Shown: in pieces, positions 49,983 through 57,834 of the stretch
Layout of the letters: the number at the start of each line of letters is the position of its first letter
Numbering within the stretch: the stretch's first letter is position 1
Assembly (NCBI GenBank): GCA_963843085.1
Contig: CAWJJG010000002.1
Coordinates: 62,001 to 126,000, forward strand
DNA: 64,000 bases
Reading direction: 5' to 3'
From: DASUPK01 sp963843085
Lineage (GTDB): Bacteria > Actinomycetota > Thermoleophilia > Solirubrobacterales > 70-9
Translations under genes and position numbers: made by a program
The notes under the pieces: model-generated
What the model was told of the DNA's origin: nothing
Database searches by the model: none
Seen by the model: only the letters and a program-made list of their open reading frames with translations

Positions 49983-51538
49983 GCGACGAGCGGTTCTGCC
50001 TCGCGGTCGACCTTGGGAGCGGTGCGCTCAAGATCGGCATCGTCTCGCTGGCGGGTGGGATCGAGGCGGTCGCCCAGCGCGACTACGAGACGGAGCGGCT
50101 GCCCGGCGGCGGAGCCATTCAGGACGCGGCGGAGTGGTGGGGGATGGTCCGGGAGCTCTCCGCCTCGGTCCTGCAGGGGATTCCGGCGGAGCAGGTCGTC
50201 GCCGTGTCCTGCACCGGGCAGTGGGCGAGCACGATCCCCGTCGACGAGGCCGGGGAGCCGGTCGGGCCCTGCCTGATGTGGCTCGACACCCGCGGCGCCC
50301 CGCGCTCGCGCGAGGCGATCGGAGGCCCGGTGATGGGCTACTCGCCGCGGGCGCTCGCGACCTGGGTCCGCCACACCGGCGGCGTCCCCTCGCCGTTCGG
50401 CGGCGATCCGGTCAGCCACATGCTTCACCTAGAGCGGGACGAGCCGGAGGTCGCGGCCGCGGCGCGCTGGTACCTGGAGCCGGTCGACTACCTGACCATG
50501 CGGTTCACCGGGAGGGCGGCGGCCACCCACGCCTCGATGAGCGGCGCCTGGCTCACCGACAACCGAGACCTCGGCCGGCTGGAGTACGACCCCGTCCTGG
50601 TCGGCAGGCTCGGCCTCGACGCCGGAAAGCTGCCGCCGCTTGTCGAGACCGGCTCGCTCGTCGGCGCGGTCCGGGCGGAGGTCGCATCCGAGCTCGGGAT
50701 CAGTCCAGACGCCCAGGTGGTGACCGGAACCCCGGATCTTCACTCGGCGGCCCTGGGCTGCGGCGCGATCGGGGAGGGACAGGCGCACATCACGATCAGC
50801 ACCACCTCCTGGATCTCGCTGCCCTTTCCGCGCAAGAAGACCGATGCGCTCCATTCCATCGCGACGGTCCCCGGGCTCGACTCGAAGAGCTACCTCGTCG
50901 CCAACAACCACGAGGCCGCCGGCCTCTGCCTGCGCTGGCTGCGCGACAGCTTCACCCTGGGCGAGCCCGGAGACTTCGAGCGGCTGATCGAGCTGGCCGA
51001 GAGCTCGCGGCCGGGGAGCGGAGGGGTTCTGTTCACACCGTGGCTCGCGGGTGAGCGCTCGCCGGTCGACGACCGCAACGCCCGCGGCGGCTGGCACAAC
51101 CTCTCGGTGGAGACGCGGAACGCCGATCTGGTCCGCTCGGTGCTCGAGGGCGTCGCCTACAACAGCCGCTGGCTGGGGGAGGCCGTGGAGGGCTTCGCGA
51201 AGCAGCGTCTCGAGCCGCTGCGGATCTTCGGCGGTGGCGCGATCTCCGACCTCTGGTGCCAGATCCACGCCGACGTCATGGACCGAAGGATCGAGCGCGT
51301 CGCCGATCCGATGCACGCCAACCTCCGCGGCGCCGCGCTGTTCGCGTCGCTCGGCCTCAGCGAAATCTCGCGGGACCAGGTTCGCGAGCTCGTGCCGGTC
51401 GACCGGGTCTTCGAGCCGGATCCTGGCACCCGCGACGCCTACGACCGGCTCTACGCGGAGTTCCCTGGTCTCTACAAGGCGCAGCGCAAGATGTTCGCGC
51501 GACTCAACGGCTCTCGCGGGAAGAGGGCCGATGGCTGA
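49979..51538 (+). CDS. FGGY-family carbohydrate kinase (xylulokinase-like)
   Basis: 519 residues from the GTG overlapping the lyase stop. ASKHA fold: CLAVDLGSGALKIGIVS phosphate-1 motif, SCTGQWASTIPVD, PCLMWLDTRG, a second lobe with VVTGTPDLHSAALGCGAIGE, and the FGGY-2 region LRIFGGGAISDLWCQIHADV. Closest in style to xylulose or other pentulose kinases, feeding the pentose-phosphate pathway, though the polyol or ketose is not certain. Co-transcribed with the PLP enzyme. Confidence 0.88.
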   Translation: MSDERFCLAVDLGSGALKIGIVSLAGGIEAVAQRDYETERLPGGGAIQDAAEWWGMVRELSASVLQGIPAEQVVAVSCTGQWASTIPVDEAGEPVGPCLMWLDTRGAPRSREAIGGPVMGYSPRALATWVRHTGGVPSPFGGDPVSHMLHLERDEPEVAAAARWYLEPVDYLTMRFTGRAAATHASMSGAWLTDNRDLGRLEYDPVLVGRLGLDAGKLPPLVETGSLVGAVRAEVASELGISPDAQVVTGTPDLHSAALGCGAIGEGQAHITISTTSWISLPFPRKKTDALHSIATVPGLDSKSYLVANNHEAAGLCLRWLRDSFTLGEPGDFERLIELAESSRPGSGGVLFTPWLAGERSPVDDRNARGGWHNLSVETRNADLVRSVLEGVAYNSRWLGEAVEGFAKQRLEPLRIFGGGAISDLWCQIHADVMDRRIERVADPMHANLRGAALFASLGLSEISRDQVRELVPVDRVFEPDPGTRDAYDRLYAEFPGLYKAQRKMFARLNGSRGKRADG

Positions 51539-51812
51539 CGGGACCGAGGCCGTTGTCCGCGCCTTGGACGCGATCGGCCTCGAGCGCTTCGATGCCCACT
51601 GGTCGTCGTTTCGATGGGAGCCGCTCGAGCTGCGGATCTCCGGCGACCGCGCGCTGATGCGTGCCCGACTCAGCCTCGTCGGCCGAAAGAGCGGCATCGA
51701 GGTGGACCGCGAGTGGAGCTACGTGTTCACGGTTCGCGAGGGCAGGCTGCTTCGCCAAGACGGCTTCGACGGGGTCGAAGAGGCATCGCGGGCGTTTACG
51801 GTGCCGGACTAG
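51531..51812 (+). CDS. Truncated NTF2/SnoaL-like protein
   Basis: 93 residues from ATG 51531, inside the last codons of the kinase gene. Only the C-terminal half of the SnoaL-like fold is recognisable: LELRISGDRALMRARLSLVG, RKSGIEVDREWSYVFTVREG and RLLRQDGFDGVEEASRAF. Family members are normally about 130 residues, so this is either a short variant or a remnant. Function unknown. Confidence 0.65.
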   Translation: MADGTEAVVRALDAIGLERFDAHWSSFRWEPLELRISGDRALMRARLSLVGRKSGIEVDREWSYVFTVREGRLLRQDGFDGVEEASRAFTVPD

Positions 51813-51848
51813 GCTCGCGCCACATCTCGGCTGGGATAATCGGTCGGC

Positions 51849-54800
51849 ATGCGCTGTCCGTCCTGCGGCAACGAGAATCGTGAGGGCGCACGATTCTGCG
51901 ATTCGTGCGGCGGCGGCCTGAGCGCGCAGCCCGCCGCGCCCGAGCCTCGACCGGAGGCGCTGCCCGCCGACGTGCCCGCGGAGATCGCGGGCCGCTACCG
52001 AGTCCGCCGCTTCCTCGGCCAGGGTGGCCGCAAGCGCGTCTACCTCTCGGACGACACCGCGACGAGCACTGAGGTCGCGGTCGCGCTCTTCGACACGGAA
52101 GGCGTGGGGGCCTCGATCCAGGCCAGGGCGAGGCGGGAGGCCGAGGCGATGCGAAAGCTCGGCGATCACCCCCACGTGGTCCCGGTCCTGGACACGGGCG
52201 AGCAGGACGGCAACCCCTTCATCGTCAGCCGCTACATGCCGGGCGGCGACGTCCAGGGCCTGCTCGCCGCTGCGGGCGGCCGGCTCGAGGTGGGGCGGGC
52301 CGTCGAGATCGCCGCGGACGTCACCCGGGCTCTCGAGCACGCCCACGCTCGCGGGATCGTCCATCGTGATCTGAAGCCGGCGAACGTCTGGATCGACGAC
52401 GACGGCCACGCCCGACTCGGCGATTTCGGCCTCGCCACGACGGAGGCGCGGGCCCGCGTCAGCGGCGGAACGCTGGTCGGGACCGTGGCCTACCTGCCTC
52501 CGGAGCAGGCGCTCGGCGAGGCCGGGGGCCCGAGGAGCGATCTCTATTCGCTCGGCGCTCTGCTCTACGAAATGCTCACGGGGCAGCCGCCGTTCCCCGG
52601 GGACGACGCCGTCTCGATCATCTCCCAGCACCTGCACACCGATCCGGTGCCCCCGTCCCGCCACAACCCGGCGGTGCCCGAGGCGCTCGACCGGGCCGTG
52701 ACGCACCTGCTTGCCAAGCAGGCCGAGGACCGGCCCGCCGGCGGCGCCGAGGCTCGCGAGGAGATCCTCGCCGCGCTCGAGGCCCAGCCCGAGGACTCAG
52801 CCGACGAGCGCCCGGCCAATCCGCTGGAGAGCCTCGCCGGCGGCGTCTTCGTCGGACGAGAGCGAGAGCTCGAGCGGCTCCGCGAGGCGGTGGACGCTGC
52901 TCTCTCCGGCCGCGGCTCCCTCCAGCTGCTGGTGGGTGAGCCCGGGATCGGCAAGACCCGCGCCTCGGAGGAGCTCGCCACCTACGCACGCGTGAGCGGA
53001 GCCCGCGTGTATTGGGGCCGCTGCCGCGAGGACGAGGGCGCGCCCGCCTACTGGCCCTGGGTGCAGGCGATCCGCGCATACGTCCGCGACGCCGACCCGG
53101 TGGCGCTCGCATGGCAGCTCGGCGCGGGCGCCGCGGAGGTCGCGCAGCTCGTGCCCGAGATCGCCGAGAAGCTCGACATCGAGCCGGCGTCCGGCTCGGA
53201 CAGCGAGGAAGCCCGCTTCCGCCTGTTCGATTCGGTCACCAGCCTGCTGCTCGGGGCGGCGCGCGACCGCCCGATCGTGATCGTCCTGGACGACCTGCAC
53301 TGGGCGGACGAGCCCTCGCTGCTCCTCCTGCGCTTCGCTACTCGTGAGCTCGCCTCGAGCGGGCTGCTCATCCTCGGCACCTACCGCGACGTCGAGCTCG
53401 GCCGCCACCACCCGCTCGCCCGGATGCTGGGGGAGATGTCTGGGATCGAGGGCAGTGGGCGGATCCCGCTCCGCGGGCTCTCCGTCGCGGCGGTCGAGCG
53501 CTACATGGAGATGACCGCCGGCGCGCCGGCGCCGCCGGGGCTGGCTGATGCCGTCCAGGAGCAGACCGACGGCAACCCGTTCTTCGTCGGGGAGGTGGTC
53601 CGCCTGCTCGCGAGCGAGGGCAAGCTGACGTCCGGCGGCAGCGCCGCCGAGCTCGAGATCCCGCAGGGTGTCCGCGAGGTCGTCGGGCGCCGCCTCGATC
53701 GCCTCAGCGAGGAGACCAACACTGTCCTCCGAGTCGCCGCGGTGATCGGCCGGGACTTCGATCGGGAGCTCGTCTGGCGGATCGCCAAGCAGGAGCCCGA
53801 GCAGCTGATGCGGGCCGCCGACGAGGCGATCGCCGAGCGGCTGGTCACCGACCTCGGCGACGGGCACTACTCCTTCGCCCACGCGCTGGTTCGGGACACG
53901 CTCTACGAGGAGCTCAGCCCACCCAAGCGCTCCGCCCTCCACGAGCGTGCCGGCCCCGCGATCGAGGAGATCTGCGGCGGCAACGTCGATGAGCGGCTCG
54001 GCGAGCTCGCGCACCACTTCCTGGAGGCGGCGCCGCGCGGCGACCTCGCCAAGGCGATCGATTACGCGCAGCGCGCGGGCGAGCAGGACATGGAGCAGCT
54101 CGCTTACGAGGACGCGGTCGACGTCTACGGCCGAGCTCTCGAGGTGCTCGAGCTGATGGACGACCCGGACGAGACGCTCCGCTGCAGCCTCCTGCTCTCG
54201 CTGGGCGGGGCCGAGGCGAAGTCGGCGCGGGTGACGGACGCGCGAAGCGCCTTCGAGCGCGCGGCCGAGTCCGCCCGGCTCCTCGGGGACACCGACAGCC
54301 TGGTCGGGGCCGCGATCGGCATCGCGATGATGAGCGACGCCGGGCGCCTCGATGAGCAGCTGCTCGCGCTCCTGGATGAGGCGCTCGGGCGGATCGGTGA
54401 CGAGCGCACCGCGCGCCGAGCCGCCCTGCTAAGCGCCAAGTCGGCGGAGGTGTACTGGGAGAACAACGACATCACCCTGTCGTCGGAGCTGGTCGACGAG
54501 GCGATCGAGATCGCGCGGGAGGTCGATGCGCCCACGACTCTCGCCGCTGCGCTTCACCGCAAGATCTTCATCCCGACCGGGCCGGATGCGGCCCGGGCGC
54601 GGATGGCGATCGCCGACGAGATGCTCGAGCTGGGGGAGCGCTGCGGCGACCGTGAGGCGATCCTGCGAGGGCATGCCTACCGGCTCTGGAGCTACCTCGA
54701 GCTCGGCGACGTGCCCTCTGTGGACCGTGAGCTGAGCCGGTACGCCCTCCTCGCCGATGAGCTTCGAATGCCCGAGCACACCTGGCACACCTACGCGCTT

Positions 54801-56171
54801 CGCGGGATGCGCGTCCTGCTCGACGGCAGGATCGACGAGGCCGAGCGGCTCGCAGAGCAGGCGCGCGCTGCGGGCGACAGGGCCGAGCAGGCGATCTCGC
54901 AGCAGTACTACGGGATCCAGATGATCCAGATCCGCAGCATGCAGGGACGCGGCGAGGAGCTCCTGCCGAGCGTCCGGCGGCTCGCGGAGGAATTCCCGGG
55001 GATTCCCGCCTGGCGCGTCGGCGTGATCACTCTCGCGGCCCGTTCCGGCGACCTCGACCTCGCCCGGCGCGAGCTCGAGCGCTTCGCGGGAGATGACTTC
55101 TCGGCGATCCCGACGGACGCCAACTGGTTCACCGCGATGAGCCTGCTTGGCGAGGCCATCGCCCTGGTGGGCGACGAGAAGCGAGCGGAGCTGGCATACG
55201 AAGCACTGCTCCCCTACGAGGGATTGATCATCGTCGTGGCCCGCGCGGCCGGCTGCAACGGCCCGATCGACCGCGTGCTCGGGATGCTCGCGGCGACGAT
55301 CGGAAGGACCGAGGACGCGGAACGGCATCTCGCCAACGCCCTCGAGATCGCGACGCGGATGGGCGACCGGCCCGGCATGGCGATCTGCGGCCTGGCCCTG
55401 GCTGAGATGCTCCTCGTCCGAGACCAGGCGAACGATCGCGAGCTCGCCCAGGAGATGCTCTCGACCGTGCTCAGCACGGCGCGCGAGATGGGCGCGCGCT
55501 GGATCGTCGACCGGGCGCTCCGGGGGCGCCTTGACGCCCAGGGCCTGAGCGGAGTGGACGTGACCACCTCCATCGACGAGATGGTCTCCGCGCTCGAGGA
55601 GGAGCGGCCGGACATGCGGGCGCACGCCGCGCCCGACGGGACGGTCGCGATCCTGTTCAGCGACATCGAGGATTCGACCGTGCTCACCGAGAGGCTCGGC
55701 GATGCGCGCTGGCTGGAGGTGCTTCGCGAGCACAACGCGATCTTCAGGGAGCAGATCTCCCGGCATGAGGGATACGAGGTCAAGAGCCAGGGCGACGGAT
55801 TCATGCTCGCCTTCCCGGATCCATGCGAGGCGCTCGCCTGCGCTATCGACGTGCAGCGCGCCTTCGCGGAGCGGGAACGGAGTGGGGGTAGCGAGTCGCT
55901 CCGCGTGCGGATCGGCCTGCACACCGGCGAGGTGATCTCCGAGGAGGGCGACTACTTCGGCAAGAACGTGATCCTCGCCGCCCGGATCGCCGCGGAGGCG
56001 CTCGGCGGCGAGATCCTGGTCTCCGAGGAGCTGCGGGATGCGGCTTCGAACGGGAACGGCAACGGCAACCCAATGCGCTTTGACGACGGCCGGGAGCTGG
56101 AGCTGAAGGGGCTGGCCGGCAGGCACCGCGTCTTCCGCGCCGAGTGGGCGGCCCAAGAGACGGCAGCCTGA
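51849..56171 (+). CDS. Zinc-ribbon / kinase-like / AAA ATPase / TPR / class III cyclase fusion
   Basis: 1440 residues. Zinc ribbon (Cys3, Cys6, Cys17, Cys20); Ser/Thr kinase-like domain (about 48-310) with HRDLKPANV (172-180) and DFG (192-194) but VAVAL in place of VAxK, so the beta-3 Lys is Ala79; P-loop ATPase GEPGIGKT (363-370) with LDDLHWAD; a long alpha-helical TPR-like region (about 700-1230); and a C-terminal class III nucleotide cyclase (FSDIEDSTVLTERLGD metal Asp pair, KSQGDGFM). The cyclase has GKNVILAARI where VNxAAR is usual, so the transition-state Asn looks replaced by Ile. Large signalling hub; GATAAT 8 nt before ATG suggests a leaderless message. Confidence 0.9.
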   Translation: MRCPSCGNENREGARFCDSCGGGLSAQPAAPEPRPEALPADVPAEIAGRYRVRRFLGQGGRKRVYLSDDTATSTEVAVALFDTEGVGASIQARARREAEAMRKLGDHPHVVPVLDTGEQDGNPFIVSRYMPGGDVQGLLAAAGGRLEVGRAVEIAADVTRALEHAHARGIVHRDLKPANVWIDDDGHARLGDFGLATTEARARVSGGTLVGTVAYLPPEQALGEAGGPRSDLYSLGALLYEMLTGQPPFPGDDAVSIISQHLHTDPVPPSRHNPAVPEALDRAVTHLLAKQAEDRPAGGAEAREEILAALEAQPEDSADERPANPLESLAGGVFVGRERELERLREAVDAALSGRGSLQLLVGEPGIGKTRASEELATYARVSGARVYWGRCREDEGAPAYWPWVQAIRAYVRDADPVALAWQLGAGAAEVAQLVPEIAEKLDIEPASGSDSEEARFRLFDSVTSLLLGAARDRPIVIVLDDLHWADEPSLLLLRFATRELASSGLLILGTYRDVELGRHHPLARMLGEMSGIEGSGRIPLRGLSVAAVERYMEMTAGAPAPPGLADAVQEQTDGNPFFVGEVVRLLASEGKLTSGGSAAELEIPQGVREVVGRRLDRLSEETNTVLRVAAVIGRDFDRELVWRIAKQEPEQLMRAADEAIAERLVTDLGDGHYSFAHALVRDTLYEELSPPKRSALHERAGPAIEEICGGNVDERLGELAHHFLEAAPRGDLAKAIDYAQRAGEQDMEQLAYEDAVDVYGRALEVLELMDDPDETLRCSLLLSLGGAEAKSARVTDARSAFERAAESARLLGDTDSLVGAAIGIAMMSDAGRLDEQLLALLDEALGRIGDERTARRAALLSAKSAEVYWENNDITLSSELVDEAIEIAREVDAPTTLAAALHRKIFIPTGPDAARARMAIADEMLELGERCGDREAILRGHAYRLWSYLELGDVPSVDRELSRYALLADELRMPEHTWHTYALRGMRVLLDGRIDEAERLAEQARAAGDRAEQAISQQYYGIQMIQIRSMQGRGEELLPSVRRLAEEFPGIPAWRVGVITLAARSGDLDLARRELERFAGDDFSAIPTDANWFTAMSLLGEAIALVGDEKRAELAYEALLPYEGLIIVVARAAGCNGPIDRVLGMLAATIGRTEDAERHLANALEIATRMGDRPGMAICGLALAEMLLVRDQANDRELAQEMLSTVLSTAREMGARWIVDRALRGRLDAQGLSGVDVTTSIDEMVSALEEERPDMRAHAAPDGTVAILFSDIEDSTVLTERLGDARWLEVLREHNAIFREQISRHEGYEVKSQGDGFMLAFPDPCEALACAIDVQRAFAERERSGGSESLRVRIGLHTGEVISEEGDYFGKNVILAARIAAEALGGEILVSEELRDAASNGNGNGNPMRFDDGRELELKGLAGRHRVFRAEWAAQETAA

Positions 56172-56767
56172 CCGAGGAATTCGTCACCCATACGATCGAG
56201 CTGCCCCGCGGTGAGCTCAAGCTGCTGCAGCCCGCCGAGGCGGCCGAGATCCCCGACGACCACCAGGTCGAGTGGGCCCCGCTCGCGCCCTACTGGTCGG
56301 TGCTCTGGCGCAGCGGCATGGCGCTGGCACAGGAGCTGGACACCGAGGACCTGGAGGGAAAGCGGGTGGTGGAGCTCGGTTGCGGCCTCGCCGCTCCGAG
56401 CATCGCGGCCGCCATGGGCGGGGCGAAGGCGCTGGCGACCGACGGCGACATAGACGCACTCAGCCTGGTCCGCCGGAATGCCGAGGCGAACGGCGTCGAG
56501 GTGATGACCGAGGCGGTGGACTGGGCGGACCCGAACGACCTCGTCGATCGCGGGCCTTTCGACTTCGTGCTCGCATCCGATGTTCTCTACGAGCGTCCCG
56601 GCGTGGCGATGCTGCTGAACCTGTTGCCGCGCCTGGCGCCGGTCGCCTGGGTCGCCGACCCTGGAAGGCCCGCCGCCGAGGCGTTCTTCGACCAGGCGAG
56701 CAGGCGCTGGCCGATCGAAACGCGCATCCGCGGCGTCGTCCACCTGCATCGGATTCTGCTGAGCTGA
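56168..56767 (+). CDS. Small class I SAM-dependent methyltransferase (METTL/protein-Lys type)
   Basis: With a CTG start at 56168 (overlapping the previous stop as CTGA) the protein has 199 residues and begins TEEFVTHTIELPRGELKLLQ; GTG 56144 is the nearest conventional start and adds eight residues without clear homology. Motif I VVELGCGLAAPSIAAA, acidic ATDGDIDALSLV and FVLASDVLYERPG (D/E-x-x-Y style) resemble eukaryote-type METTL21/FAM86-like methyltransferases. Substrate unknown, protein Lys possible. Confidence 0.8.
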   Translation: MTEEFVTHTIELPRGELKLLQPAEAAEIPDDHQVEWAPLAPYWSVLWRSGMALAQELDTEDLEGKRVVELGCGLAAPSIAAAMGGAKALATDGDIDALSLVRRNAEANGVEVMTEAVDWADPNDLVDRGPFDFVLASDVLYERPGVAMLLNLLPRLAPVAWVADPGRPAAEAFFDQASRRWPIETRIRGVVHLHRILLS

Positions 56768-56794
56768 GGCATACTCAGCCGGGAGGGCCGGGAC

Positions 56795-57562
56795 GTGCTC
56801 TGGAGACTTCGTCGTCACATTCGTGCCGTGGTCGTGATCGCGGTGATTGCGGTGCTCGCCGTGGCCGCGGTTGCTCTTGCCGTGCCGAAGATCACGAGCG
56901 GCTCGAAGTCGTCATCGGACAAGCTGGCGGACAGGAAGCTCGCGCCGGAGCCGTGGGCGGCCGATCCGCAATACCGGCCTGGAGCCCAATCCCCGATCAC
57001 CACGACGACCGAGGCCAAACCCGCTCCGAAGGCTCCCGTGGACCCCAAGACCGGGCTGCCGGCGGCGTCCGCCGGCACGAACGGTTCCTTCGCGCCCCCC
57101 TCTCCGGCGGAGCGTAAGCGCGTCTACACGGCGACGCACCCGGTCGGCGGCAACGACTCCGCGCTGCTCCTCAACAGGACCGCGCTCGCCCCGCCCTCGG
57201 CGCCTGACCCGATCCGGGCGATGATCAACGCCGCGAACCTGATCGTCGGCCAGCCATACGTCTGGGGCGGGGGCCACGCCTCGTTCCAGTCGAAGGGCTA
57301 CGACTGCTCGGGCGCCGTCAGCTATGCGCTCGCCGGCGCCGGCCTGCTGCAGGCGCCGCTGTCCTCAGGCGGGTTCATGGGCTACGGGGAGCCGGGCCCC
57401 GGCCAGTGGCTGACCATCTACGCGAGCCCGACCCACGTCTACGCCGTGATCGCGGGCCTGCGCTGGGACACCGTGGGCGACGCGCGCGGCTCTGGCCCGC
57501 GCTGGCATCCGAACGACGCCTACCCGAAGGGCTTCGTCGCGCGCCACGTCCCCGGTCTCTGA
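56795..57562 (+). CDS. NlpC/P60-type cell-wall hydrolase, membrane-anchored
   Basis: 255 residues from GTG 56795 behind GGGAGGG. One N-terminal membrane helix (VVVIAVIAVLAVAAVALAV), a Pro/Ala/Lys-rich linker (about 45-115), then a peptidase domain: VGQPYVWGGGHASFQSKGYD then CSGAVSYAL gives the catalytic Cys, and THVYAVIAGLRWDTVG supplies the His. Likely cuts stem peptides of peptidoglycan outside the cell. Confidence 0.82.
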   Translation: MLWRLRRHIRAVVVIAVIAVLAVAAVALAVPKITSGSKSSSDKLADRKLAPEPWAADPQYRPGAQSPITTTTEAKPAPKAPVDPKTGLPAASAGTNGSFAPPSPAERKRVYTATHPVGGNDSALLLNRTALAPPSAPDPIRAMINAANLIVGQPYVWGGGHASFQSKGYDCSGAVSYALAGAGLLQAPLSSGGFMGYGEPGPGQWLTIYASPTHVYAVIAGLRWDTVGDARGSGPRWHPNDAYPKGFVARHVPGL

Positions 57563-57810
57563 TCAGAGCTTGCCGAGGGCGTCCTGCGCCTGCTGCATCG
57601 AGGCTCCGGTCTGCTCCCGGAACTGCCTGACGGCCTCCTTCATCTTCCCCTGAGCGACCAGCTCCTGGATCTCCGGAGGGACCGGTGCCTCGTCCGGGCG
57701 ATGATCGGCGCGCCCATCGGGGTGTACTGCAGGCCGTTCACTCGCCCGAGCGACTCCTCGATCCAGTCGAGGCGCTTGTTGATCAGCTCGATCGGGTCCG
57801 GGTCAGCCAC
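57563..57810 (-). CDS. Small conserved-looking helical protein (82 aa), frameshifted
   Basis: From GTG 57810: ADPDPIELINKRLDWIEESL then GRVNGLQYTPMGAPIIA in one frame; after the GGG run at 57697-57699 the adjacent frame reads DEAPVPPEIQELVAQGKMKE then AVRQFREQTGASMQQAQDAL with a stop at 57563-57565. One missing base in the run (CCC read instead of CCCC) joins the two into a sensible charged helical protein. The C-terminal part resembles ribosomal L7/L12 C-terminal-like helices used as a small domain in actinobacteria. TAGAGT lies 8 nt before the GTG. Confidence 0.6.
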
Positions 57811-57818
57811 GGTCCGAC

Positions 57819-57828
57819 ACTCTAGGCT
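57819..57828. promoter_or_regulatory. Overlapping divergent -10 boxes
   Basis: TAGAGT on the minus strand (57824-57819) and TAGGCT on the plus strand (57823-57828) share a central CTAG. Each lies 6-8 nt from its gene's start codon, so the two promoters cannot both be melted at once. Confidence 0.5.
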
Positions 57829-57834
57829 TCCGCG

